A stretch of DNA of 64,000 nucleotides from positions 372,001 to 436,000 of the forward strand of contig PTFA01000304.1 in the NCBI GenBank assembly GCA_003342895.1. Direction: 5' to 3'. The notes under the pieces were generated by a model, which ran no database searches, was not told where the DNA came from, and saw only the letters and a list, made by a program, of their open reading frames with translations. The DNA is from Casuarius casuarius (Eukaryota; Chordata; Aves; Casuariiformes; Casuariidae). Positions 25,401 through 36,700 of the stretch are shown here, one piece after another. Positions within the stretch are counted from its first letter, which is position 1. Each line of letters opens with the position of its first letter. The translations under genes were made by a program, and so were the position numbers.

Positions 25401-27119
25401 GGTTCATTGGATGAATCTAAAAACAGGCTTCATTTGATCTCCTGCTAACTGTTAAAACGAACTGACTGCTGTAGTTGCCCCAGGACTGATACTTGTTAGC
25501 CTATGAAACAATCTTTACAAATCCTTAAGACTTTCTTAGTTACTCAAAGAGACAGGACACAGACAATAGCCTAGGAAGAGCAGGACTCCAACCTTCAGGC
25601 TCTAGGCCAAGTGTCACTCTTCCTGGCTGGCCGCTTTGCATTAACCACTGCAGGTACCCGACGCTGCTTTTCTGCGTTCGTGCTCCACCTCCCACTGACC
25701 CTTATGAAACTCGACATTTCTACTTCATGGGAAATGCTTTCAGAAGTTGTTTTTGTTATGAGTTGGAGCAAACACTTATGTTCCCCCTTCCCGCAAAGCA
25801 CAATTGTAAAAGAGACCCTTTTGCAACATTTTATGTCTGGTATATTGTGGTTTTCAAAAATTATTGTTTTAATGTCAAAATATTTTCCCACGTGAATTTC
25901 TATCAAAGACAGTACAATTTCACACAACTACTCCTTCCCCGAAGAGTGGTTGATTAGAAACGGCTTTCTCCGGCAGAACTACTCGTCTCCCCCCGACTAA
26001 CGCCAGCCGGGCGGTCTCGGCGCTGCCCGGCACCTGCGCGCCCCGCGCCGGCAGGTGGCGGCGGCGCCCGNNNNNNNNNNNNNNNNNNNNNNNNNNNNNN
26101 NNNNNNNNNNNNNNNNNNNNNNNNNNNNNNNNNNNNNNNNNNNNNNNNNNNNNNNNNNNNNNNNNNNNNNNNNNNNNNNNNNNNNNNNNNNNNNNNNNNN
26201 NNNNNNNNNNNNNNNNNNNNNNNNNNNNNNNNNNNNNNNNNNNNNNNNNNNNNNNNNNNNNNNNNNNNNNNNNNNNNNNNNNNNNNNNNNNNNNNNNNNN
26301 NNNNNNNNNNNNNNNNNNNNNNNNNNNNNNNNNNNNNNNNNNNNNNNNNNNNNNNNNNNNNNNNNNNNNNNNNNNNNNNNNNNNNNNNNNNNNNNNNNNN
26401 NNNNNNNNNNNNNNNNNNNNNNNNNNNNNNNNNNNNNNNNNNNNNNNNNNNNNNNNNNNNCGCACTCACTCGGGGGTGTTGATCCAGATGATGTCCAGGT
26501 GGCAGTAGTAGACGCACTCCTTGTCCTTGTAGGTGTAGCAAGTGCAGCGCCGGGCTCGGCGGCGCAGCGCCCCGCCGTCCGCCTTGGCCCTGCCGCCGCC
26601 CAGCAGCGCCGCCGCCTCGCTCTTCTCCCGCTCCTTCTGCCCCAGCGCCGCGGAGCGCGGCTCGGCGCCGCCCGGCAGCGGCAACGGCAGCGAGCGAGGC
26701 GGCGGCAGCGAGGACCCTGTTCGGCGGGAAGGCAAGAGCAGCGCTCAGCTCCCGCTCGCCTGCCCGCAGCCGGCCCCGCGCCCCCGCCCTGCAGCCCCGG
26801 CCAGCGCCAGCCCGCCGCAGCTTGGGCACTGCCACGAGCGCCGTTATGTGTGCAGTTAGGCAGCGCGGGGTGCCCGCGGAGCCCGGCGGGCTGCGGTGCA
26901 TCGCTAGCGGGGTGGTGGTTTGTCCTAAACCCACGTACGGCCCAACGCTGGTTCTGCCGTCTGGTTCTCCAGCACGCATCGGAGAGGGCTGTTGCTGCTG
27001 CCGTTTGAAAAATCAGCCTTTCTTTGTGTGCATGCGTGGAAATAGCGAATAAAGAAATTCTTTTTACCTGCAGTCGACGTAATTGTAAGTCCAAAGAGGA
27101 ACAGTAATCCCAGCTCCAT
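10391..27119 (-). CDS. EDN3: Preproendothelin-3 gene, spliced coding span (exons 1-4)
   Basis: Precursor of endothelin-3, a secreted vasoactive and neural-crest peptide that acts through endothelin receptor B. The frame is continuous over the splice junctions: exon 1 (52 nt), exon 2 (247 nt), exon 3 (165 nt), then a probable exon 4. Residues 1-17 or 18 are a signal peptide. A basic furin-type site (RRRARR) at 69-74 precedes mature endothelin-3 at 75-95, which starts CTCYTY and ends [11 protein letters not shown] follows, with Trp95-Ile96 as the converting-enzyme bond, and RGKR at 115-118 ends big endothelin. A second four-cysteine endothelin-like segment lies at 133-147. The four cysteines of the mature peptide (positions 1, 3, 11, 15) are all present. 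With exon 4 as modelled the precursor is 178 residues, shorter than the 238-residue human form, mainly from a shorter linker before the peptide and a shorter tail. Identity is near certain; the 3' end is the weak part. Confidence 0.93.
10839..11003 (-). CDS. EDN3: EDN3 exon 3 (big-endothelin tail and endothelin-like peptide)
   Basis: The acceptor is CATGACAG, with the exon starting at 11003; the donor is GAAG|GTGAGTAT at 10838. The first base completes Glu100, giving [14 protein letters not shown], where human has Q for R. The exon then encodes the processing site RGKR-S and the second cysteine-rich segment, [15 protein letters not shown], with the same C-x-C-x7-C-x3-C spacing as the mature peptide. 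This is the endothelin-like peptide of unknown function that all preproendothelins carry. The exon ends in phase 2 (AG of an Arg codon). It lies about 15.5 kb downstream of exon 2, an intron length that includes the 390-base gap. Confidence 0.93.
19673..19713. repeat. 22-bp tandem duplication
   Basis: GGCCCTTAGTAGAATGGGA is present at 19673-19691 and again, identical, at 19695-19713. The 22-bp period and perfect identity suggest a recent slippage-type duplication. Confidence 0.85.
20084..20380. repeat. Two adjacent diverged copies of an interspersed repeat
   Basis: GGCTTGTCTACCCAGGAAT at about 20084 recurs as GGCCTGTCTACCCATGAAT at about 20233. Downstream of each, GTGAAGTCA recurs with similar spacing (about 145-148 bp). 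The GGCCTGTCTAC start followed by AAGTTAA and AAGTGTATTAA resembles an old amniote interspersed repeat that I recognise by pattern but cannot name with certainty. Confidence 0.45.
23749..23775. repeat. Perfect 12-bp inverted repeat with 3-base loop
   Basis: TTAGTAAAAAGT, loop ACC, then ACTTTTTACTAA. The arms are exact reverse complements. It lies in EDN3 intron 2, with no neighbouring feature that explains it. Confidence 0.85.
26071..26460. other. Assembly gap (390 Ns)
   Basis: A run of 390 N inside the CpG island, starting only about 10 bp beyond the EDN3 exon 2 donor. Such gaps are typical where extreme GC content defeats sequencing. The real length may differ from 390. Confidence 0.99.
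26470..26716 (-). CDS. EDN3: EDN3 exon 2 (pro-segment and mature endothelin-3)
   Basis: The acceptor is a pyrimidine-rich tract ending CCGAACAG at 26717, and the donor is GTGAGTGC starting at 26469. The first two bases complete the glycine codon from exon 1. The exon encodes a Pro/Ala/Arg-rich linker of about 50 residues, the dibasic run RRRARR, the whole 21-residue mature peptide and INTP plus two bases of the next Glu. Cysteine spacing C-x-C-x7-C-x3-C and the C-terminal HLDIIW are diagnostic of endothelins; KDKEC VYYC marks the type-3 peptide. Residue 4 is Tyr where human endothelin-3 has Phe. The linker is very GC-rich, and the donor lies only a few bases from an assembly gap. Confidence 0.95.
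27068..27119 (-). CDS. EDN3: EDN3 exon 1 (signal peptide)
   Basis: The ATG at 27119-27117 opens a hydrophobic leader, [17 protein letters not shown], that closely resembles the mammalian preproendothelin-3 signal peptide. The exon ends with one base (G) of a split glycine codon, followed by the donor GTAAAA (27067 downward). No other ATG occurs on the minus strand in any frame for about 170 nt upstream, so this is the natural start, although the base at -3 is T, a weak initiation context. Signal cleavage is expected after the STA at residues 15-17. The exon is phase 1, as in the mammalian gene. Confidence 0.92.
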
Positions 27120-27677
27120 TAAACCCAAATTGCACGCCTGTGAGCTGCAGGCAGAGGTGAGCCGCGGGGGCAAATGACCCGTTCCCGGAGGAATCACTTC
27201 AGGTTGGCGGTAGGGAATATCCTTGGGCTCGCTGCAAACGCTGCTCCCAGCACTTAGTTCCCACACGGAGGTGTGATCAGTGGTTCTCACTTGTAGCTAC
27301 TTTCCTCCAGTGCGGATTTAGTCCTGAAGGGGAGAGTGTTGTCAAAAGAGGGGAAGACCCATCGCTTGGCTTTTCCCACACGCACCTCCAACCCCCACCC
27401 CCAAATCCGATGAGAAACTGGAGCTGCTGTTTTCCAGCTGCAGACGCCTCCCACAGCGGACAGCTGCCGGCCGGGGCCGGGGCTGGGGGCGGAGAGCGGC
27501 GCGGCCGGCGCCCCCCGGCGCCTCCCGCCCGCGCAGGTACGGCCGCAGCGGCCGCGCATCCCCTGCGGAAGCCGCCGCGAGCGCCCTTTGTTAGCGCCGG
27601 CGCGGGGCGCGCCTCGTCCCGTGCGGAGCGCCCGGCCCCATTGTTCTCGGCGGGGCTGGGGGGCGGATTGCTCGGGG

Positions 27678-27788
27678 GATAAAACCACGGCGCCGTGGCT
27701 CCAGTCTGTGCTGCGGGCTTGGGAGCGTCCCTTGGGGTGGCTTTGGGGATTTTTTCTTTTTTCCCGGACTCTGCTAGTGATTTCCCAG
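27678..27788 (+). promoter_or_regulatory. Possible divergent (antisense) promoter and first exon
   Basis: On the strand opposite EDN3, a TATA-like GATAAAA (27678-27684) follows a GGGCGG box. A perfect 14-bp palindrome, CCACGGCGCCGTGG, lies at 27685-27698, and a good donor, CAG|GTGAAA, lies at 27788. These could mark a head-to-head non-coding transcript; an EDN3 antisense RNA is annotated in human. Inference only: no downstream exon was identified. Confidence 0.25.
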
Positions 27789-30700
27789 GTGAAATCAAGT
27801 CATCGGTTCACTAGTGCTTGCTTTTCCCTGGTTAATTACAGGCACTTCTTTGCCAGACAAATCCACCGGGTTTAAGGGGTTCTTACTCTGTGCAATACTT
27901 GTTGCTTGTGCCTGGGACAGTACTCCCGGATTGTTATTGTAATGTAAGATAACCGTGTTTAAGGGTTAAGGAAATTTGCTTTATCTTTTCTTACAGCAGT
28001 GAGTGTGTTATAGCATATTATAGGGAACAGATATTTGTAGATAGCACATGGACAAAGGTTAGCAAACTTCACTGTGGATATTTTAAGTCAAAGCAGGATC
28101 TTTTATTTAAAAATGTTTCAGTACTAACAAAAACAGTTGCAAACAAATTTACTTATTGTGCCAGTTCAGCATATCTTCTAAGATCTCTTTTGTGAGTAGA
28201 AAGCTAGTTACAGAATCATTCAGATTATGTTATCCAAAGGCATACCACTGTTCTCCACCGCATCACATTCTTTCTGCAGCCCTGCCCCGATTCCAGCTTC
28301 TGGTGTGGACTGCTCAGTAACAGCACTTACAAAAATAAATAAATAAATAAAAACCACCCCATTACAGTGTCCGGTGCTGTCAGTTTGTCAGACCTTGCCT
28401 TTTGGCCGTTTCTGAAGTCTGAGAGTTTGTGGCAGAACTTTAGTTTACCGTATTCCTGGCTAATAACGAAAGCATGATCGCTGTCAAAGATTGGGTTTTA
28501 ACTAGTAAGTGCCTTTTTCTCAAGTTTTACTGAGATCCTCGTTCTCAGTGGAAACCGAAATTGCTTTTGTTTCACGTAGTTTGTGAAAATGACAAGACAT
28601 TGCAATATCAGATTGAAATATCAGAAGCATTAATCAAGCCTTGTCTCCAAAGCCCAGGCGGAAAGGACAAGATTTCAGTAAATTTCTAAGCCTTGTACTC
28701 ACTGCAGTGAGTGCAGTTCATGGGGACATACCTGCAAGTATTTCACTCAGATATTGACAACATTCCAGTACTGAGACAGAGCTGTGAAAATATTTTGGTG
28801 ATTTTAGTTCTGCTAATCTTAAATATCTTCACTAATGTTCTAATAACTAATATAGTGGGGAAAAAATAGATCACATGTAAGTTACTGTCCTTAGCATTGT
28901 ACTAGAGGTCAGGCTCGATACAGCAAAGCAAGTGCTTGCTTACCTTTAAGGATGAGTAATTGCCGTAAACTGTAAGATTTAAAAGTGCATGTTTATACAT
29001 CTTGCTTTGATGGATTGTGGGTTTGTGTGTATTGGAGTCCTGCCCTCAAAGCATGAACAGAGTTACAGTTAGGCATCATAATTGTATAGCTGCTGCTATT
29101 TTGAAAGATGTAGTGACAAAATATTGCTCTCAAAAAATTGAATGTTTTTGAAGTTAGATCCATTGCCTTATGTAAGTAGAAAAATCAATTGCGTCAAATC
29201 AGGAAGTTCTAGATATTGTACTCTGCTACTGTTGGCTACAGCACTGATTTTGACAAATGCTTATGATTGCATTATAACTTATCTGAAAAAGGAAAAATGT
29301 AGAGATTTATTGTTTAATTACTCTTTACCAAAACTCCCCACTGCAGCCAATAGGAAGTCCTGGTTATATGTTGCTGGCACGACAGGTAATAATGAATTTA
29401 GCTTTTTTTCATTGCAACATATCTTTCATTAATAATAATGTAATCCTAGTAATAAGAAGTTAAAAATGAGCATTGTATAACAATTATATATGTAGGGTGG
29501 ATAACAGAAAACAATCCATTAAAGGCAGTTGTATGTGTTGATTTGCCCAAATTTTCCTAAAAATTATTGTTCTGTTTTTTAAATGATACTTTGAAGGCCT
29601 CTCCTACAGTGCTCTACTTTTTCTTCCGTGTGCTGTTTAAACTTTGAAAAGCCAAGGTAGGCCCTATCAGCACTGATACAGAGTGCTGTGTAAACAAAAG
29701 AAGTAATAAAATATATTCTGAAATTAGCTATCAGGGTTCAGAAATTAAGAAGGGCAAGGTTTTGGTCAAATGACCCTATTTAAGCTGTAAAAGAAGATAA
29801 GACATAAACTCCACGGGAAGAAAGAGAGACTCATCAAAGGAATTAATACTTCTGAGCATTACAGGCCTGATTCTCATTTACACTGACTATCAAGTTATTT
29901 TTGTGTGTCACGTAGTACCTGATGACTTGAAGGTTTGAGACCCGTTAGAAGTCACGAATCGGGAATGCTGGTTAAGCTAATAGCAATAAATACATTTTAA
30001 AAATCCAGGGTCAGTTTTGACTTTGGGTGGTTGTAAAGGATGTCTGGATATCAGTATTGGTTATGTTGACATGTGATGCAAAATGAGTGGTGTTTTCATA
30101 CCTTCTGATCTTCCCAGCTCCGTACTCCTTCCTGCCCTTGTGCAGGAGCAGCAGCAGCAGGGCTGTACGAGGCAGCCACACTGTCTCCACACACAATGGG
30201 AATTCTCCTGTGCTACGATACTTCCCCCAGTCTTGAGGCCACCCAAGCAGCTTAAAGGAAGACAGTCAGCAAGCAAATCTACCGCATCACTGGGTGTAAA
30301 TACTGTGTATTTGAGAAGAACTTAAAATTGGCCGAAGGGAGAGTACATCTTAGGGATGAGGTCAAGGCTGAGGGAGTCCTGGAATGTGGAGCAGCTGAAA
30401 GGGATGATGTTAAGAAAAGCAAGTTCAGATTCCAGATTTTATATTTGAAAACCCTGGACTGCCATTTCAGTTAGGAACATGATCTTGATTTTGTTTAGTA
30501 CTTCTTTGCCCCTTGTATTCCCATTTTAATAATACACTCATGTCATTGCAAAGCAATTGGAGACCATAGAAGTAATTTCACAGCGTTTAGCCTTCATCAC
30601 ACAGGTGACTACAGAAAGTAGTCCTGAGTTACAAAGAAGTTCCAACTGTGTTTAAATAAGGTTGGTTACTGAGAGGAACCACTTTAAAAACTAATCTTCT

Positions 30701-33700
30701 AGGATGTATTTATATTAGTAATAAAGCCTGTATTTAAAATGTATGGTAGGGTTTGGGCAGCAATGGGGAAATCTTTGGCACTGGTATCCNTTCTTGTAGC
30801 TTCATAGCAGACCCAGAGCAAAGCCTGATCAATACAGATATGACACTAAGTAAATGCATCCAACCTTTTTATTACACTCGTACAACAGTCATATCTCTTT
30901 TCCCATTCTCCTGCTTCCTCGGTAATAACAATGTTATTTTCTGTTATTGGAAGAAAAGATTATATAAGGCTGCAAACATTGCGTATTTAATGGCACATTC
31001 TGCATCATTCTCACAAAGCAAGCAACTTAATAGATGGTAACTGAAAAGAAATGTGCTGAAATGAGTAATTTCTCAAGAAAACATTATCTTCTGATTATTA
31101 TTTAAGTTACTTTTTGCTTAGGATCTATATTCAGAAAGGTGAAGTTAATCCTGTCTCCCCTCCTTTACAGACAGCCCTATTCAGAGTCCTTTGATGTCGG
31201 TGGAAAGAATCCCATTGACTTTAGTGGCCTTTGAACCAAATGTAGTAAAAGGGCAACAGAGCATTTTGTATTGGTTGTAATTTGGTAACTTGCTTAAAGG
31301 GGGAGAGTTCTGTTACCTATCTCTATTTTCCCCTTCTTATTATTTTTAATATTTATATACCATCAAAAATAATGTAAATACTTGATAAATGCTGACGAGG
31401 ACAAATGTCTCTGCTCTGACCAGATGACAATTTATTTAGACAAAAGTAAAGCAAAGGAAAGAAGAAACTGTATGGCTGTTTTTCAGCCTTCGTAGCGGTA
31501 GAGCAATAGCACACATATTTAATGATTCTTGCTTGTTTCAGCTATTGTGAAATTTAGGAAGGAGTTTGCATAAGATAACATATCCTGCTGTTGTAATATA
31601 CTGGAGACAGAGCTCAGATCTCTGGATAAGGAATGCTGCGCAAACCCTAAGTGTTGTTATCACGACGCGGGACTCTCCCCAGGATCTGAACCTGACCTCC
31701 CTTCCGGGATCCAAACAATCTCAGTCTTTGTGGAGTAACAGAATTTTATAAGAAGAGAAGTCACTATGATTTTTACATGAAACAATCCATTTCATTGAGA
31801 TTTATTCAGGTTTGGTCATGCTACTGAACAAAGAAAATTCTGTATCAAAATATGATGAATCTGAACACTTCTTGTGCTTGTAAAGAATAGGTACTGAGAG
31901 CTGCCAGCAAATGGGAAGAAGCTAGAGGCTGACACCTGAGGTGGCTGTCTTGCCAAAAGAACATGGCACGTTTAAAGACAGGAAGGGCAGAGAGGCAGAC
32001 ATCCTGGGGAGGGACAGCTTGTTTCTGAGGTGCGCTGGCAGAGGGAAGCAAACATGAGTACCAAAGCAAATCAGCCTGGGCAGAAGCCAGCCTGTAGGGT
32101 GACGGGAGGAGGGAAGGAGTGGTGTGCCCATTTAAGGGCTCCAGCCTGAGTTTCCCTCCTCCATGGCCTAGCAGGAAACTTGTGGTCAGTTGTTTGTAGT
32201 GAGAGGCTGGGGAAGGCTGTAGTACTGGAAGGTCCTAGGAGTAAAAGGAGGAGTCAGGCAAATCCAAGGAAGGGGAGGTGTAAAGGTAAGCTGGAGGAAG
32301 GTGGCTGGAGACTAGGCATGTCCCGAGGACTGTGCTAGTCCCGAGGATTTAGACTACTATGCAGAAAGTGAAGTGTATGTCTTTCTCCGGCAGCACTTCC
32401 TTGAGAGCTTCCCTTGGTGGAGTGCACTGAGCTGAAGCATGCTTGGGTGCTTGGAAGAAGGCATTTTTTGTACTGGTTGGAAAGGCAAAGGACCAGAAAC
32501 CCTGAATGGACAGCCCTGTCTGGAGCAGAGTCTGCATGGAGAGGTTGCTGTCAGGGGTACACTGGACTACTGAAGAGGTGAGCGTCTGTTGTTGCCATTG
32601 CTGTGCTCCTAGGATCTGGATGGAGCAACAGCCTGAAGTATACTGGGAGACTACAATGATGCCGCTTTCTATCGCTGGACTTGTCCAGTGACATAGCAGC
32701 TTTGATGGAATAACAGTTTAACGTTTGTGTTGCCAGATGTGTGGTTCTCAGCCCTTCTGGTTATGAAGGGAGCTTTACAGTATCTATGGGGTTTTTAACT
32801 TAGAGACTGACTTTGCAGAAATGGTTGGCTCCTTTGTGCGGTAGCAATTCCTATTCGCCTAGCTAAGCAGTTTGGGGTTTGTTTTTTTTTTCTCAGTGTG
32901 CCTTAGTGATGTGATGTGCAAGGGTTTGCAAAAATTAACAAAACCGCATTGGACCACTGATAAGTAGAAACAGCTCTCTACAAATATGTAGATGAGATGA
33001 GTATCTTCCAACAGTCTTGTCACATAATAAGGGCAGTCTGGAACAAAGCTTAGTAAAAAGCAAAAAATTACCCATCAACAACAGAAGCATAATTCATTTT
33101 ATATGAAGCATCCAGGTGGACAAGATTATCAACAAACATGCAGCAGTCAGCATACTGTGTGCCAATAATTTATTTACCTATACGAAAACCAAATGGGCTG
33201 GTCATAACTACCTTCACTCTGTGGCAAATCTGCTGGCCAACTTTGAACTTAACATTATTTAAGAGACTGTTTCTAGTGCTACCTTGTAGTATAGTATAAA
33301 AGGAAAGATAAAAGGTTCTGCTGGAGTTACCAGCTACCTATGAAGTTAGTTTATCCCTATTGCAACTTCTGGGTAAGTTTAATTTCAAATACAAGTACAG
33401 GTCTCTCACCATCTGTTTTCTGCAGGATCCACAGCTGAGACTCATCAGTCTAGCAACAATCTTGACACCGTGTTTGAATATGTAACCTTTCCTCTCCCCA
33501 AGTAACTTATCTCTCACTAAGAAAAGACTTTCAGAGAGAAATAAACAAGTGTCTGCCTGTATGAACTAGTAAAGGGAAAATAAAATGACAAATGAACCTG
33601 TATTACTTAAACAGTGTGACATGACAAACTGCAAGTGCTGCTCACACCTAGCCCTCTGGGAGCAGCTTGCTTTGTTGATAAGCTTTAATTGAATCTGAAT

Positions 33701-36700
33701 CTGTAGTTAGTGAACCTAGTTTTGTGAATACATTATATTATGCACTGGCATGATATTAAAATCCTCCAAATTTTCTTCAGTCCATTTGTTGAATGAGTGG
33801 GATGAAATCACGCATATATCTGAGCACAGAGACAAGGCCAAGTTGGGCATCTGTGTTGTGAGTCATCTGTGAGTATTCAAGTTTGGTGCAGAGGCTGGTA
33901 GGTTAAATCATTCTGCTACCTAGAAAGACCATCTGCATGGGGAGCAGGAAGCTATAGCATGAATGCTGGAGTAACAACTGCAGACTATCATGTGCAAGTT
34001 GTATGGCCTAGGGCTAATGCAGATCTAACTAAATGGGGTTAAGGAAGCTCACACATTGCCAAAGTATGTGCACTGTGATCTGACCTTTTCTGTAGTGTGC
34101 ACAAGGTGCACAGGTATTTTTGTGCATCATAAAAATCCATTTAGGTGTGTTGAGGGACTAACACATCTTATGGCAAAGAGATCATTGCTATTCAGATCCA
34201 GATTACCAGGTCAATAACTAAAAATAAATAACAGATAGCACAGATTTCCAAGGTAGGCATAGTTTTGCGATTGATGTCTGTGGTCATGTTGTGTGTGATC
34301 TCATTTGCTGGAAGAACAAGAGTTGGCAGCATCCTTCTGGAGGTTTAAAAGAAGCAGCTCTTTCCAGAAGAGACCAAAGCCTGCAAAACAAAACATACAG
34401 ACTTAAGAGACAAATGCAAGGCTAGTATAGTAAGGGAATTCTTAATCTATTTACCTGTTCTCATTGACATTACTTATTCTGGAGGATCTCAACCTCACAT
34501 CCATTTTAGTAACATATGCCTAGGAATAAGAGCAATAGAATGCTTCAGGCGCACCAGAAATTTTGTATATATAAGTCCATAAACTGTCTCCTCTGTGGGT
34601 GGAACAACAGGATAGGAAGACGGGTAGAAGAGCATTAAGGGTAGCATACACGCATGTGAATTTTGAATACAGCTGATGTAGCTTTTGCTTTTCTCACATT
34701 TTCCACAACTGCATTTCTCTCTACCTTGTCCGAATTGGTAAAGCAAGTGCTAGTAAGTCAGATGATGAGAAAAGAGTGCATGCCAAAAGAATGTTAGTTG
34801 CTAGGGAAGAAGAATACTGAGGCATTAACCAAGATGGGAGAGGTAAAGTAGCAGTGTTTTAGAAAGAAAATAAAAAAGAATAAACAAAAAGATAATGGAA
34901 AAACAATAGGCAAAGGAAGGGAAAAAGAGAAAGTTAATTTCATTATCACAGAAGTAACTTTTCTTTATAAAGACACCAAAAGGAAGAAGGGAAGGGAATA
35001 AACAAAAGGTAAAAAATTACAATAGTAGAATTAATGGGGGGAAGCAGAGAAAAGGAATAAAGAAACATGATGGGAAAAGAAATTGTGATACAAATCTCTT
35101 CCCAAGGGTCAAGTATGTTCCTCTTAACAGTCAGCATAACTAGGATTTTGCTTCTGCTTGGTGCCTCTGAGAGCTCCTTTAATGCAAATAGCTAACCAGG
35201 CACCAGGCTGTTTAGATTAGTTCATTGTCATTTGAGCTTTCTAGGTATTATGCTATTTCCCTTGCAGAAATTCTTCAGCTGCAAATGTTTTCAGGCCATG
35301 GTTTTATTACTGTTAAGGATATGAAGAAGAGAGGCAATCTGAAATTATTTTTGAGTACTGTGTTGTTTTCTGTAAGTTTTAGAAAATACACTGTGGCAAG
35401 TGTTAAAAATAGTATTGAGATAATCTAAAACAAAAGGCAAGTTCTCAAAGTAGTTTTATTGATTTAAATATTTGGTAAGGGAGGGAATGAAGAAAGACTG
35501 AGATTTGTATGACTCTGTTAACAGTCTGTATGTATTTTTTGTCCACTGAATTTAATCTCTTTAAGCTAGCATGTTGAATGAGGCTTGCATGCAAAGTGGT
35601 ATATTATTAGTAGTAGAATGTATTATTATTTAAGTGTGTTGCTGTCTTCAAGAGGTTATGGAGAACAAACAAGGTTTCAGAAGGCTTGGATGGTATTAAT
35701 CTTTGAAAAGGGAAAGAGGTACAAAAGAGAGGATATAGGACAGTCTGCTGAAACTTCTATTTCCAGAAGAATCATGGAAACAAACTATAAAAGTTAGTAA
35801 ATAAGGAAGTAACAGCTAGTATAAATTAACTGGGAACAAATCACATCAAACCAATCTAGTTTCCTTCTTTGACAGGCCTTGTGGTTATGGAAAAAATAGA
35901 CAATATAGCAAATAGTGTATTTTAGAGGTCTTTTGATCCTGTCTCAAATAACCAAGGAATTTAGGTATCCTCAATGAGTGAAATTGCTATTGTGAATGCA
36001 AAACTAGTTGGAAAGCAATGCCTGGAGAGCAATTAGCAGTTCAGTGTAAAACTGGGTGAATGTATAAAGCAGTGTTCTCTAATCAGTTGAGTTCTAAGTG
36101 GTACTTTTATTGACTTTCACTTACCAAAAAATAAATGTTTTAAGCTGTTCTTTACCTTGCACAACTAACAAGAGCAAATACATCACAGCTGTTAGCAAGG
36201 GTTGTCTGTGTGTACACACGTCTGTATTAGAAGAAAAGAGTAGTGATCATACTTTTTCCACTCTTAAGGGCAATTGTTTCCATGCATTTTGAGTTTTGAA
36301 TAACAGCATTTCACACATTAGAAAGGCCATAATGAAACGTATTCTCCTTGGCTCTGAAATAGTTTGTTGTTGTTGTGGCACATCTCTATTTCATTGGCTT
36401 ACATTTTCTGAGACTTGGAATAGGTGGAATAGGAGTCAGATTTTCTGCTTTGGATGTTTCCATTTTTGCAAACAAAGATTAACCTTCTGTCTGTACCAGT
36501 TAAACTGAGACTGGCTGTGGCTATGTGGTAATGGCATCTAACTGAAGAGGATACAGGACTCTTCTGGATTTTGTTATGAACTATAAAATCCTTGCCCCCA
36601 TGATCATATGTCTATCACTGCAATAATAGTGATGGGCAGGAAGTCGCTGTCTTACTATAAGATAGCTGTAAAAGGACGATGAAGATTATTGTTGGCTCCA

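Larger units (their letters stand above)
11004..26469 (-). other. EDN3: EDN3 intron 2
   Basis: About 15.5 kb between the exon 2 donor and the exon 3 acceptor, including the assembly gap. The rest is AT-rich and non-coding, with homopolymer runs (for example T at 14358-14370), a perfect hairpin at 23749-23775, small tandem duplications and old repeat fragments. No exon or RNA gene was recognised on either strand. Length and position make it a plausible place for EDN3 regulatory elements, but no specific element can be called. Confidence 0.75.
25980..27720. promoter_or_regulatory. EDN3: CpG island over the EDN3 promoter, exons 1-2
   Basis: The only strongly GC-rich, CpG-dense block in the window, with dense CGG/GCC runs at 26000-26070, 26461-26900 and 27450-27680. 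It covers exon 2, the 351-bp intron 1, exon 1 and about 600 bp upstream. Sp1-type GGGGCGG boxes are visible on the + strand at about 27483 and 27658. No minus-strand TATA box was found within about 500 bp upstream of the EDN3 ATG, consistent with a CpG-island promoter. The exact transcription start cannot be placed. Confidence 0.85.

Noticed and set aside
25920..27094. Long frames of 181-365 codons on both strands around the gap
   Set aside because: They run through 130 unknown residues made by Ns and through GC-rich DNA where stops are rare. Only the EDN3 exon 1 and exon 2 portions have family similarity and splice sites.
27277..27875. Several overlapping Pro/Ala/Arg-rich frames upstream of EDN3
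   Set aside because: Typical open frames of a CpG island on both strands, without family similarity.
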